A stretch of DNA of 64,000 nt from Streptomyces sp. NRRL S-646 (lineage in GTDB: Bacteria; Actinomycetota; Actinomycetes; Streptomycetales; Streptomycetaceae): positions 124,001-188,000 of the forward strand of contig NZ_JODC01000012.1 in NCBI RefSeq assembly GCF_000720765.1, written 5' to 3'. Positions 49,069 through 58,121 of this stretch are shown here, one piece after another. The notes below the pieces were generated by a model. That model saw nothing but the letters and a program-made list of their open reading frames with translations, ran no database searches and was not told where the DNA came from. Each line of letters starts with the position of its first letter. Position 1 is the first letter of the stretch. The position numbers and the translations under genes were made by a program.

Positions 49069-49848
49069 TCAAGCAGTCGCCAGCTCGACCTCGCGAAGAA
49101 TCTCCGCAGCAACAGCCGACTCATGCCGCTTCCCGGTCGGCGACAACGCGACATACGCAGCGGCGAGGAACAGGAACGACCCCAGCACCACCGCCAACGG
49201 AAAGATGAATTCGGTCGGCGTAGCGCCGGCCAGCCCTGCGCTGCTGGGCCTCAGTTGAATGCTCACCGCGTACATCGCCGTGTAGTGCATGCTGCTCACC
49301 GCGAGCCCCATGACCAGCGCGGCCAGAGCGGCAAGCACCCCGCCCCGCACCACCAGCGTCAGCGTGAGCGCCGCCGTCGCGGCGACGACCGCGATCGCGA
49401 CGGACGCGATGACGAGTGCGGGGTCGTAGTCGACCTCGCCGTGCAGATTGAGCGCGGCCATGCCGGTGTAGTGCATGGCGGCGACACCGACGCCGGTGCC
49501 GAGTCCGCCGAACGCGACCGAGGTGACGCGGGACTTGCCGTATCCGGCGGTGAAGACGCCGGCGGCGACCACGCCGATGGACATCAGCAGGCTGAGGACG
49601 GTGAGCGGGATGTCGTAGCGGATCGGGGTGCCCTCGACGCTGAAGCCCAGCATGGCGACGAAGTGCATCGTCCAGATGCCCGAGCCGATGGCGACGGAGG
49701 CGAGCGTCAGCCAGTTCCGTTTCGAGGCGCCTTCCGCTTCGAGCGCCCTGACGGTGCAGCGCAGCCCGAGCGCCGAGCCGACGCACGCCATGACATAGGA
49801 AAGGACGGGGGTGACCCAGCCGGCACTGAAGTGATCCATGTGGCCCAT
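49069..49848 (-). CDS. MHYT-domain membrane sensor protein (259 aa)
   Basis: Seven predicted helices containing the three diagnostic repeats MHFVAM, MHYTGM and MHYTAM, which are thought to bind copper and sense O2, CO or NO. No GGDEF, EAL or kinase output domain is attached, so it is a stand-alone sensor or a redox/metal protein. The start ATG 49848 follows GAGGA; ATG 49839 (MDHFSAGW) is possible. The cytoplasmic C-terminus is short (RHESAVAAEILREVE). Confidence 0.9.
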   Translation of the reverse strand: MGHMDHFSAGWVTPVLSYVMACVGSALGLRCTVRALEAEGASKRNWLTLASVAIGSGIWTMHFVAMLGFSVEGTPIRYDIPLTVLSLLMSIGVVAAGVFTAGYGKSRVTSVAFGGLGTGVGVAAMHYTGMAALNLHGEVDYDPALVIASVAIAVVAATAALTLTLVVRGGVLAALAALVMGLAVSSMHYTAMYAVSIQLRPSSAGLAGATPTEFIFPLAVVLGSFLFLAAAYVALSPTGKRHESAVAAEILREVELATA

Positions 49849-50109
49849 GGGGGATTTCCTCTCGCCCGTGGCGCGGACGGGGGGTGCCGCGCACACGAAG
49901 TACCACCGGTAGGGGGGACCGGAGTTGGCCGAATCATGTCAGCCGTTTTCAACGGTCAGAGGGTGCGAAAAGGGGCCATGGAGCGCATTATTGAACATTA
50001 AACCATTGTGGCGTACCTAACACCTGGCCTGCATGTTTATGCAGTCAACCACGAGATGGTGAAGGGCCTGAGGAGGTTAGGGGGATCCTCGGGAGGCTTT
50101 GACCGGAGG
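49849..50109. promoter_or_regulatory. Low-GC region between ispE and the MHYT gene
   Basis: The stretch 49970-50060 is clearly poorer in GC than its surroundings and should hold the MHYT promoter on the minus strand. It contains a perfect inverted repeat CTGCAT-N4-ATGCAG at 50029-50044 next to a TTGACT hexamer; the -10 is unclear. Confidence 0.4.
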
Positions 50110-51012
50110 TCAGTTTCCGGCCACCACGGTGGCGCCCGGCGCGGGTCCCGACGCCACCCACACAGAACGGCACGTACCGGACGTGCGCAGCGCCTCGGCC
50201 ACCTTCGCCGCGGACCCCGGATCGCGCGCGAGGAACGCCGTCGTCGGCCCCGACCCCGACACCAGCGCGGCGAGCGCACCGGCGGTGCGGCCCGCGGCGA
50301 GGGTGTCGGCGAGCTCCGGGAAGAGGGAAAGGGCCGCGGGCTGAAGGTCGTTGGAGACGGCCGCGGCGAGCGCGTCCGGGTCACCCCCGGCGAGCGCGTC
50401 GAGCAGCGGCTCGGAGGCGATGGGCTCGGGCACGTCCGCGTGCTCCGTGAGCCGGTCGAACTCGCGGAAGACCGCCGGGGTGGACAGCCCGCGCTCGGCC
50501 ATCGCAAACACCCAGTGGAAGGTCCCGCCGACGTCGAGCGCGGTGAGCTTCTCGCCCCGCCCGGTCCCGAGCGCCGCCCCGCCGACCAGGCTGAACGGCA
50601 CGTCACTGCCCAACTCGGCGCAGATGTCGAGGAGTTCCTCACGGGAGGCGTGGGTGCCCCACAGTGCGTCGCAGGCCAGCAGCGCACCGGCGCCGTCCGC
50701 GCTGCCGCCCGCCATGCCGCCCGCGACGGGGATGTCCTTGGCGATGTGGACATGAACCGCGGGCTCGATGCCCCGGCGCTCGGCGAGGAGCAGCGCGGCG
50801 CGCGCCGCGAGGTTCGTGCGGTCGAGTGGGACGAGGGCGGCGTCAGGGCCCTCGCAGGTGACGCTCAGCTCGTCGGCGGGCGTGACCGTCACCTCGTCGT
50901 ACAGCCCGACGGCGAGGAAGACGTTGGCCAGGTCGTGGAACCCGTCGGGACGGGCGGCCCCGACGGCGAGCTGGACGTTGACCTTGGCGGGAACGCGGAC
51001 GGTGACGCTCAC
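50110..51012 (-). CDS. ispE: 4-diphosphocytidyl-2-C-methyl-D-erythritol kinase (300 aa)
   Basis: IspE phosphorylates CDP-methylerythritol in the MEP isoprenoid pathway. GHMP features: N-terminal [17 protein letters not shown] loop [17 protein letters not shown] and C-terminal [12 protein letters not shown]. The start GTG 51012 overlaps the rsmA stop by four bases (51009-51012), a common rsmA-ispE pair in actinobacteria. Confidence 0.96.
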   Translation of the reverse strand: MSVTVRVPAKVNVQLAVGAARPDGFHDLANVFLAVGLYDEVTVTPADELSVTCEGPDAALVPLDRTNLAARAALLLAERRGIEPAVHVHIAKDIPVAGGMAGGSADGAGALLACDALWGTHASREELLDICAELGSDVPFSLVGGAALGTGRGEKLTALDVGGTFHWVFAMAERGLSTPAVFREFDRLTEHADVPEPIASEPLLDALAGGDPDALAAAVSNDLQPAALSLFPELADTLAAGRTAGALAALVSGSGPTTAFLARDPGSAAKVAEALRTSGTCRSVWVASGPAPGATVVAGN

Positions 51013-51902
51013 TTCTGACCGGGCTCCTTGTTCGCAGTGGTCTCGGCGTGCTCGGCGATCCGCGCGAACTCCTCGACCGTGAGGGCCTCCCCGCGCGCCT
51101 GCGGCGACACCCCGGCGGCCACGAGCGCCGCCTCCGCCGCCGCGGGCGACCCTGCCCAGCCGGCGAGCGCGGCCCGCAGCGTCTTGCGCCGCTGGGCGAA
51201 CGCCGCGTCGACCACGGCGAACACCTCGCGCCGCGAGGCGGTGGTCTTGAGCGGCTCGGTGCGGCGGACCAGCGAGACGAGGCCGCTGTCGACGTTCGGC
51301 GCGGGCCAGAAGACGTTGCGTCCGATGGCGCCGGCCCGCTTGACCTCGGCGTACCAGTTGGCCTTCACGGACGGGACGCCGTACACCTTCGAGCCGGGTG
51401 CGGCGGCGAGGCGGTCGGCGACCTCCGACTGGACCATCACCAGGGTGCGTTCGATGCTCGGGAAGGTCTCGAGCATGTGCAGGAGGACGGGGACGGCGAC
51501 GTTGTAGGGAAGGTTCGCGACGAGCGCGGTCGGGGCGGGGCCCGGCAGGTCGGTCACTTGCATCGCGTCCGAGTGGACGAGTGCGAAACGGTCGGCACGC
51601 TCGGGCAAGCGGGCCGCGATGGTGGCGGGCAGCGCCCCGGCCAGTACGTCGTCGATCTCGACGGCGGTGACGCGGTCGGCGACCTCCAGCAGCGCGAGGG
51701 TGAGGGAGCCGAGCCCCGGGCCGACCTCGACGACCACGTCGTCCGGGCGAACCCCGGCGGTGCGGACGATACGGCGGACCGTGTTGGCGTCGATCACGAA
51801 GTTCTGACCGCGCTGCTTGGTGGGGCGGACGCCGAGGGCTGCCGCCAGTTCGCGGACGTCGGCGGGGCCCAGGAGGGCGTCGGGGGCTGGGCTGCTGCTC
51901 AC
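51009..51902 (-). CDS. rsmA: 16S rRNA (adenine1518-N6/adenine1519-N6)-dimethyltransferase (297 aa)
   Basis: RsmA (KsgA) dimethylates two adjacent adenines at the 3' end of 16S rRNA. Seen: [21 protein letters not shown] motif [17 protein letters not shown], and catalytic [11 protein letters not shown]. The start GTG 51902 ([12 protein letters not shown]) matches the usual length; the frame runs open to 52199, overlapping the R1 repeat. It is translationally coupled to ispE. Confidence 0.96.
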   Translation of the reverse strand: MSSSPAPDALLGPADVRELAAALGVRPTKQRGQNFVIDANTVRRIVRTAGVRPDDVVVEVGPGLGSLTLALLEVADRVTAVEIDDVLAGALPATIAARLPERADRFALVHSDAMQVTDLPGPAPTALVANLPYNVAVPVLLHMLETFPSIERTLVMVQSEVADRLAAAPGSKVYGVPSVKANWYAEVKRAGAIGRNVFWPAPNVDSGLVSLVRRTEPLKTTASRREVFAVVDAAFAQRRKTLRAALAGWAGSPAAAEAALVAAGVSPQARGEALTVEEFARIAEHAETTANKEPGQK

Positions 51903-52061
51903 GGCGACAAGGGTACGGGGGTGTGGAGCCGGGGGGCGCCAGGTGCCCTGCGCTGCAGGTGGCCGGGAAAGTGGGTTTGCCTGCCCGCGCGTGCGGGGTG
52001 CCGCTCTCTTTGGGTCGGGAGCCGCCCCTGGCGGCACGACTGCCCGCAGCTCCGCGGCTTT

Positions 52062-52119
52062 AGGGGCGCGGGGCTGTATCGATATGCGGCTCCGCCGCGT
52101 GGGCGCGATCAGCCCCCAC
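52062..52119 (+). repeat. Dispersed repeat R1, copy D
   Basis: AGGGGCGCGGGGCTGTATCG, hairpin GCGGC-TCC-GCCGC, then GTGGGCGCGATCAGCCCCCA. It fills the gap between the rpf-like and rsmA genes, ending 24 bases from the rpf stop. Confidence 0.86.
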
Positions 52120-52143
52120 CGGTCCGCAGCCGAAAAACGGCCC

Positions 52144-53538
52144 TCACCCGTGCAGCCGCGCCCCGCAATGGGGCCAGGGGCTCGCCCCTCGCCGTACATA
52201 CAACTTCTTCGCGCGGGCCGTCTGCTCCGCCGGGGACGCGTCCTGCGGGCGGCCGCTGCCGCCGAGGCTCTGCCAGGTGCGTTCCTCCAGCTGGTAGAGG
52301 CCGCCGTAGCTTCCCGAGGGGTCGACGGCGTGCGGGCGGCCGCCCGACTCGCAGGCCGCGAGGCCCTTCCAGTTGAGGTCGTCGGCGCCGCGCACGGACG
52401 TCGGGAGCGGCTTCGTGCCCACCTTCACGATCTGCGGCTGCGGCTCGCGCACCACCTCGGTGCCGGCCAGGCGGGGCTTCTGCCTGACCCCGTTGACGAT
52501 GCGCAGGGCGTACGTGATCCGCCGCAGCCCCGGCTGTCCCACCCGGTCGACGACCTCCGTCCCCTTGAACAGCCCGGGGTCCTCCTCCCGCTGCACCTTG
52601 AACGGGATCTCCTCCTCACGGACCTCCTTGGTGCCGGTGACCCGCAGCACGGTGATGGTCTGCCCGTCGCGCGGGAAGCTGTCCGCCGGGACGGAGGTGG
52701 TGTCCTCGCCGTGCAGGGAGATCCCGGCCTCCCCGACGACCTCCTGCACGGTCGCCGCGTTCGTACGGACCGTGCGTGCGTGACCGTCGGCCATGACCGT
52801 CACGGAGCGCTCGGTCCGCACGTCGAGCGAGAGCCCGGCGCGTCCGATGTGCCGGGAGCGCGCAGCGGACAGATACGCGCCCTGCGCCCGCACCCCCATC
52901 TCCTCCAGTGCCTCCTGCACCGTGTGCGCCGTCGTCCACACCTCGCGCCGGTGCCCGTCGATGGTGAGCCGTACGGGGCGCCCGTACTGCACCACGATCT
53001 CGTCACCGCTGCTGATCGCCGTGCCGGGGGCGGGCGCGATCACGTCGTGCGCCCCCACGTCGACGCTCTCCTGTGCGAGCAGTTCGGTCACGTCGTCGGC
53101 GAAGGTGTGCAGGGTGCGCGGCTTGCCGTCGACGTTCAGCTCGATGGCCTTGTCCTTGGCGACGAAGGCGGTGGTGCCGCCGGCCAGGAAGGCGACGACC
53201 AGCGCCTGCGGCAGCAGCCGGCGCATCGAGCCGTCCGGGAGCTCGATGGGTCGCGCCCTGCGTCGGCGTGCGGCCCGGCGCCTGCGTCCCGTTCCGGCGC
53301 GCGCGGCGGGCGCGGGCACTTCCTCGCCCGCCGCGCTCCCCACCTGCCGCGGAAGCGGCGGCTCGGGTACCTGGGCCGCCTCATAGGCGGGCCGGTACGT
53401 GTCCTCGTACGCCCCGGGCACCCCGTAGGCCAGGGTCTGCGCGCTGTGCACGTCGTAGGCGTACGCCGGCGGATACGCCGGGTCGTACGCCTCATACGTG
53501 CCGTACTGCGAGTACTGCGAGTACTGCGAGTTGCTCAC
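52144..53538 (-). CDS. Resuscitation-promoting factor, RpfB-like (464 aa)
   Basis: A wall-lytic growth/germination factor. A Tyr-rich cytoplasmic N-terminus ([20 protein letters not shown]) and an Arg-rich stretch precede one helix (about 108-126). Three DUF348-type repeats follow ([45 protein letters not shown]), then a G5 domain ([15 protein letters not shown]...) and the C-terminal transglycosylase-like Rpf domain (about 387-464) with catalytic Glu in LAACESGG. The start GTG 53538 is chosen; GTG 53589 is also in frame. The layout equals RpfB of mycobacteria. Confidence 0.94.
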   Translation of the reverse strand: MSNSQYSQYSQYGTYEAYDPAYPPAYAYDVHSAQTLAYGVPGAYEDTYRPAYEAAQVPEPPLPRQVGSAAGEEVPAPAARAGTGRRRRAARRRRARPIELPDGSMRRLLPQALVVAFLAGGTTAFVAKDKAIELNVDGKPRTLHTFADDVTELLAQESVDVGAHDVIAPAPGTAISSGDEIVVQYGRPVRLTIDGHRREVWTTAHTVQEALEEMGVRAQGAYLSAARSRHIGRAGLSLDVRTERSVTVMADGHARTVRTNAATVQEVVGEAGISLHGEDTTSVPADSFPRDGQTITVLRVTGTKEVREEEIPFKVQREEDPGLFKGTEVVDRVGQPGLRRITYALRIVNGVRQKPRLAGTEVVREPQPQIVKVGTKPLPTSVRGADDLNWKGLAACESGGRPHAVDPSGSYGGLYQLEERTWQSLGGSGRPQDASPAEQTARAKKLYVRRGASPWPHCGARLHG

Positions 53539-53702
53539 GCCGACACGCTCCAGGGGCCGTAGGGGTCCAGAGGGGTCCGGATCGGGCACCAGAACCTAGC
53601 GGAGCCCGTATCACTCTCCAAAGCGGCGTGATCACAGAAAGTCACGATCGACGCGAAGGTGATCCCGCGTCGGCGTTATCGGAGGGTTATGAACGACTAC
53701 GC

Positions 53703-54596
53703 TCAGTAGTCGAAGGCGCGGGCCGTGTTCGCCGCGAGGGCCGTCGCCAGCGTGTCCTCGTCGATGCCGCGCACGGCGGCCATGGCGCGCACCGTGACCG
53801 GAATGAGATACGGGGCGTTGGGCCGTCCGCGGTACGGCGCCGGTGTCAGGAAGGGCGCGTCGGTCTCCACCAGGACCAGCTCCAGGGGTGCCACGGCGAG
53901 CGCGTCCCGCAGATGCTGGGCGTTCTTGAAGGTGACGTTGCCGGCGAAGGACATGAAGTACCCGGCGCGGGCGCACACCTGAGCCATGTCCGCGTCCCCG
54001 GAGTAGCAGTGGAACACCGTACGTTCGGGGGCGCCCTCCTCCTTGAGGATGCGCAGCACGTCGGCGTGGGCGTCGCGGTCGTGGATGACGAGGGCCCTGC
54101 CGTGCCGCTTGGCGATCTCGATGTGGGCGCGGAAGGAGGCCTCCTGCGCCTCCTTGCCCTCGGGGCCGGTGCGGAAGTAGTCGAGGCCCGTCTCGCCGAC
54201 GCCCTTGACCTGGGGGAGCGCGGCCAGTCGGTCGATCTCGGCGAGCGCCTCGTCGAGCGCCGCGGTGCCCCCTGCCTCCCGCGTGCCCTGCCTCGACCAG
54301 CCATCCGGGTCGCCGTGGACGATGCGCGGCGCCTCGTTGGGGTGCAGGGCGACGGTCGCGTGGACGGCCTCGTACCGCCCCGCCGCCTTCGCGGCCCACT
54401 GCGAGCCGGCCACGTCGCAGCCGACCTGCACGACCGTCGTCACGCCCACCGAAGCGGCCTTCGCGAGGCCCTCCTCGACCGTGCCGGACTGCATGTCGAG
54501 GTGGGTGTGGGAGTCGGCGACGGCCACCCGGAGGGGTTCCGGGAGCGGCGGCGCCTGCTTCTCGGCGGTCTTCTCGCTGGAGCTGGAGGAGGGCAT
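53703..54596 (-). CDS. tatD: TatD-family metal-dependent deoxyribonuclease (297 aa)
   Basis: A TIM-barrel 3'-5' exonuclease family member. Metal ligands appear in VADSHTHLDMQSG, GETGLDY, VIHDRDAHADV, FHCYSGDADMA and VETDAPFLTP. The first 22 residues (SSSSEKTAEKQAPPLPE) are a flexible extension. TatD-rpf-rsmA-ispE in one direction is the usual actinobacterial order. The gene name follows the family. Confidence 0.94.
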   Translation of the reverse strand: MPSSSSSEKTAEKQAPPLPEPLRVAVADSHTHLDMQSGTVEEGLAKAASVGVTTVVQVGCDVAGSQWAAKAAGRYEAVHATVALHPNEAPRIVHGDPDGWSRQGTREAGGTAALDEALAEIDRLAALPQVKGVGETGLDYFRTGPEGKEAQEASFRAHIEIAKRHGRALVIHDRDAHADVLRILKEEGAPERTVFHCYSGDADMAQVCARAGYFMSFAGNVTFKNAQHLRDALAVAPLELVLVETDAPFLTPAPYRGRPNAPYLIPVTVRAMAAVRGIDEDTLATALAANTARAFDY

Positions 54597-54642
54597 GCTC
54601 CGATCCTACGAAAGGGGCATGCCCGCCCCGCCGCCGGAGCTG

Positions 54643-55059
54643 TCAGCTTGCCTTGCGGTGGAAGGGGTGCAGGAGATCGGAGAGATGCCAGTGGTGGTCC
54701 CGATCGCCGGCCTCGGCACCTTCGGCACCTTCCGCTGCGGCCTCCTGGGCCTCGGTCTGCGGTGTCCGCCGCTGCTGCTTGTGCACCGCGTCGCGCACCG
54801 ACGAGACCTGCCCGGGCCGCATGATCCGTACGACGTGACTGTCGCAGTTCTGGCAGGTGGGCTTGGACAGCGGAGACGGCACGACCTGCCCCTCGGCCAC
54901 GTACATCACGAACTCGTGGCCCTCGGCGTCGTTGTGGTGCTCTATCTCGTACGACTGCTCCCAGCCGTGCCCGCAGCGCATGCAGGCGAAGGAGTACGAC
55001 TCGTGGACGACTGCGGTGGCCGCGCCGCGGAGGCCGGACTGTCCTGCGATCTCGCTCAT
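54643..55059 (-). CDS. Zinc-ribbon protein of unknown function (138 aa)
   Basis: It has two Cys pairs, CMRCGHGW and PTCQNCDSHVV, about 45 residues apart, forming a likely zinc ribbon. The N-terminal SEIAGQSGLRGAATAVVHESYSF and an acidic Ala/Glu-rich C-terminus ending HHWHLSDLLHPFHRK flank it. No known function; ribbons of this type often bind nucleic acid or protein partners. The start ATG 55059 follows AGGAG. A hairpin lies in its leader. Confidence 0.82.
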   Translation of the reverse strand: MSEIAGQSGLRGAATAVVHESYSFACMRCGHGWEQSYEIEHHNDAEGHEFVMYVAEGQVVPSPLSKPTCQNCDSHVVRIMRPGQVSSVRDAVHKQQRRTPQTEAQEAAAEGAEGAEAGDRDHHWHLSDLLHPFHRKAS

Positions 55060-55085
55060 GCCAGCTCCTCTTGATCTGCTGGACC

Positions 55086-55105
55086 AAGGGACGGGTGCGT
55101 CCCTT
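55086..55105. other. Perfect hairpin in the leader of the zinc-ribbon gene
   Basis: AAGGGACG-GGTG-CGTCCCTT (8-bp stem, 4-base loop) lies 27 bases upstream of the start codon, in the 245-bp gap before rsmI. It could be an operator or an mRNA control element. The rest of the gap is lower in GC but shows nothing I can name. Confidence 0.45.
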
Positions 55106-55304
55106 CAACCAGTGGACGCTTCCGGCGGAGCGAATGCATCAGCCCTGTCGACTGTTGGAGCCGATTTGGATTTTCCTTGCCATGCGACCCCGGTCAGGGG
55201 GTCTGGGCTTTGCATTTCACGACCTTGCTTTGCCTGTTTGTGGGGCGCTTGCTCAGGCGAGATGCGCCCTGCTCACAGGGGGTGTGGCCCACTTCACGAA
55301 AATC

Positions 55305-56165
55305 TCACGAACCACTTGCCGAATTGGCATTCTTCGCGGCCACAACCGCGTCGAACACCTCCCTTTTGGGCAGCCCGGCCTCCGCCGCAACCGCCGCAAT
55401 GGCTTCTTTTCGCCGCTCCCCCGCCTCCTCCCGCACACGCACCCTGCGCACCAGCTCGGCGGCGTCGAGTTCCTCAGGCCCCTTCTCCGGGGCGCCCTCG
55501 ACGACCACGGTGATCTCACCGCGCACACCCTCGGCGGCCCAGGCGGCCAGCTCGGCGAGCCCGCCCCGCCTGACCTCCTCGTACGTCTTGGTCAGCTCCC
55601 GGCAGACCGCGGCGCGCCGCTCGGCCCCGAAGACCTCGGCCATGGCGGCGAGGGTGTCGTCGAGGCGGTGCGGGGCCTCGAAGTAGACGAGGGTCCGGCG
55701 CTCCTCGGCGACCTCCTTCAGACGCGTCAGCCGCTCGCCCGCCTTGCGCGGCAGGAACCCCTCGAAGCAGAACCGGTCCACGGGCAGCCCGGACAGCGCC
55801 AGCGCGGTGAGCACGGCGGAGGGGCCGGGCACGGCGGTGACCCGGATGTCCTTCTCGACGGCGGCGGCGACCAGCCGGTATCCGGGGTCGGACACGGACG
55901 GCATCCCGGCGTCCGTGACGAGCAGCACACGCGCACCGCCGACGAGTTCCTCGACGAGTTCGGGTGTACGGGCGGTCTCGTTGCCCTCGAAGTACGACAC
56001 GATCCGCCCCTTGGGTGTGACGCCCAGCGCCTGTGTCAGCCGCCTGAGCCGCCGCGTGTCCTCGGCGGCGACGACATCGGCCCCCGCCAGCTCCTCGGCC
56101 AGCCGGGGCGGCGCGTCCGCGATGTCGCCGATGGGGGTGCCTGCGAGTACGAGGGTTCCGGTCAC
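55305..56165 (-). CDS. rsmI: 16S rRNA (cytidine1402-2'-O)-methyltransferase (286 aa)
   Basis: RsmI methylates the ribose of C1402 in the 30S decoding centre. Tetrapyrrole-methylase fold: GTLVLAGTPIGDIAD at the start, VAAEDTRRLRRL, VTDAGMPSVSDPGYRL, GPSAVLTALALSGLP and the C-terminal helical KEAIAAVAAEAGLPKREVFDAV. The start GTG 56165 directly precedes the conserved core; the frame continues to 56204 without support. It diverges from pmt. Confidence 0.95.
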   Translation of the reverse strand: MTGTLVLAGTPIGDIADAPPRLAEELAGADVVAAEDTRRLRRLTQALGVTPKGRIVSYFEGNETARTPELVEELVGGARVLLVTDAGMPSVSDPGYRLVAAAVEKDIRVTAVPGPSAVLTALALSGLPVDRFCFEGFLPRKAGERLTRLKEVAEERRTLVYFEAPHRLDDTLAAMAEVFGAERRAAVCRELTKTYEEVRRGGLAELAAWAAEGVRGEITVVVEGAPEKGPEELDAAELVRRVRVREEAGERRKEAIAAVAAEAGLPKREVFDAVVAAKNANSASGS

Positions 56166-56262
56166 GCTCCCCATCCTCCCAGGGGCACACCGATGGGGAC
56201 GCATCCGAGCCCTTACCGCCCATGCACGGGACTCACACAGAACGGTTCCCTACGATGGCGCG

Positions 56263-58002
56263 GTGACCAGTACCGCGTCCTCCCCGGACACCCGGCAAGG
56301 CCAGAGCCCGCAGGACCAGCGGCCGTCGTGGCAGCAGCGGCTGCGCCGTTTCGGCTACACGGCCGGGCCGAGAAGCGACGTCCGCGAGCGTCTGGTGCCG
56401 CCGTATGTGCAGGCCGGCCCGCGGGTGTGGCAGGTCTTCGGGGTGCCGCCGGCGCTCGCCGAGCGGATCACTCGCTGGTCGGCCTGGGGCGGCCCGCTGC
56501 TGGTCACGCTGATGGCGGGCGTGATGCGGTTCTGGCACCTGGGCAGCCCGAAGGCGGTGATATTCGACGAGACGTACTACGCCAAGGACGCCTGGGCGCT
56601 CGTCCACCGCGGCTTCGAGGTCAACTGGGACAAGAACGCCAACGACCAGATCCTGGCGCTGAACGGGCACGTCACGATCCCGACGGACGCGGCGTACGTC
56701 GTGCACCCGCCGGTCGGCAAGTACGTCATCGGGCTCGGGGAGCTGATCTTCGGGTTCAACCCGTTCGGCTGGCGCTTCATGACGGCACTGCTGGGCACGC
56801 TGTCGGTCCTGATGCTGTGCCGCATCGGCCGCCGTATCTTCCGCTCGACCTTCCTCGGCTGCCTCGCTGGCGGGCTGATGGCGGTCGACGGGCTGGCCTT
56901 CGTGATGGCCCGCACCTCGCTGCTCGACGGCGTGCTGATGTTCTTCGTGCTGGCCGCGTTCGGCTGCCTGGTCATCGACCGTGACAAGGCGCGCGAGAAA
57001 CTCGCGGCCGCGCTCCAGCCCGACGCCGACGGCCGTGTCCGCCCGGACGCGCACATCGCCGAGACCACCCGTCTCGGCTGGCGTCCGTGGCGCTGGCTGG
57101 CGGGCCTGATGCTGGGCCTGGCCATCGGCACCAAGTGGAACGGCCTGTACATCATGGTCGCGTTCTTCCTGATGGCGGTCCTGTGGGACATCGGCTCCCG
57201 CAAGGTGGCGGGCGCCGGGAACCCGTACAAGGCCGTGCTGCCGGACGCGGCCGTCACGTTCGTGGCCACGGTCCCGGTCGCGCTCGTGACCTACCTGGTC
57301 TCCTGGACCGGCTGGATCCTCTCCCCCACCGACGGCAAGGGCGGCTACTTCCGCAACTGGGCCGCCACCGACGGCAAGGGCGGCAACTGGACCTGGCTGT
57401 TCCCCGACTGGTGGCGCAGCCTGTGGCACTACGAGCACGAGGTCTACGAGTTCCACAAGAACCTGCACTCGCCGCACACCTACATGTCCAACCCCTGGAG
57501 CTGGCTCGTCGACGGCCGCCCGGTCTCGTACTTCTACGAGTCCCCCTCGCCCGGCAAGGACGGCTGCCCCGTCGACGCGGGCCAGAAGTGCGCCCGCGAG
57601 GTCCTGGCGATCGGCACCCCGCTGCTGTGGTGGGTGGCCTGCTTCGCGGTCCTGTACATCCTGTGGCGCTGGCTGCTGCGCCGCGACTGGCGGGCGGGCG
57701 CCATCGCCTGCGGCATCGCGGCCGGTTATCTGCCCTGGTTCCTGTACCAGGAGCGGACGATCTTCTTCTTCTACGCCGTCGTCTTCGTGCCGTTCCTCTG
57801 TCTGGCGGTGGCGATGCTGCTGGGCGCGATCGTCGGGCCACCGGGGTCGAGCGACACCCGCCGGGTCGCGGGAGCGACGGGAGCGGGCGTCCTGGTCCTG
57901 TTGATCGCGTGGAACTTCATCTACTTCTGGCCGCTGTACACCGGGACGGCGATCCCGATCGACGACTGGCGTTCACGTATGTGGCTTGATACCTGGGTAT
58001 AG
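56263..58002 (+). CDS. pmt: Protein O-mannosyltransferase, GT39 (579 aa)
   Basis: This membrane enzyme transfers mannose from polyprenyl-phosphate-mannose to Ser/Thr of exported proteins. It has about 11 helices. The catalytic acidic pair lies in IFDETYYAKDAW after helix 1, with further conserved VVHPPVGKYVIGLGE and the MARTSLLDGVLMFFVL helix. In S. coelicolor a pmt of this kind glycosylates PstS and is needed for phage phiC31 infection (established knowledge). A -10 box TACGAT at 56251-56256 stands six bases before the GTG start, suggesting a leaderless mRNA. Nearby candidate substrates include the Ser/Thr-linker proteins and PBPs of this window. Confidence 0.95.
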   Translation: MTSTASSPDTRQGQSPQDQRPSWQQRLRRFGYTAGPRSDVRERLVPPYVQAGPRVWQVFGVPPALAERITRWSAWGGPLLVTLMAGVMRFWHLGSPKAVIFDETYYAKDAWALVHRGFEVNWDKNANDQILALNGHVTIPTDAAYVVHPPVGKYVIGLGELIFGFNPFGWRFMTALLGTLSVLMLCRIGRRIFRSTFLGCLAGGLMAVDGLAFVMARTSLLDGVLMFFVLAAFGCLVIDRDKAREKLAAALQPDADGRVRPDAHIAETTRLGWRPWRWLAGLMLGLAIGTKWNGLYIMVAFFLMAVLWDIGSRKVAGAGNPYKAVLPDAAVTFVATVPVALVTYLVSWTGWILSPTDGKGGYFRNWAATDGKGGNWTWLFPDWWRSLWHYEHEVYEFHKNLHSPHTYMSNPWSWLVDGRPVSYFYESPSPGKDGCPVDAGQKCAREVLAIGTPLLWWVACFAVLYILWRWLLRRDWRAGAIACGIAAGYLPWFLYQERTIFFFYAVVFVPFLCLAVAMLLGAIVGPPGSSDTRRVAGATGAGVLVLLIAWNFIYFWPLYTGTAIPIDDWRSRMWLDTWV

Positions 58003-58121
58003 CGGACCTTCTGAGTCCCTTCTGCCTCTCCGATCGGACAACATACGGAAACACCCCTCACAGCTCCCCCTCACGCCACATACAGTGCGAGCACCAACGG
58101 GGAACGGGGAGGGGACCCTTC

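Noticed and set aside
53539..53702. c-di-AMP (ydaO) riboswitch before the rpf-like gene
   Set aside because: Some Streptomyces rpf genes have one, but the 164-bp gap is short and I could not find the conserved pseudo-symmetric core.
55071..56984. 637-codon plus-strand frame spanning rsmI and the start of pmt
   Set aside because: It crosses two well-supported genes in other frames and shows no recognisable protein sequence.
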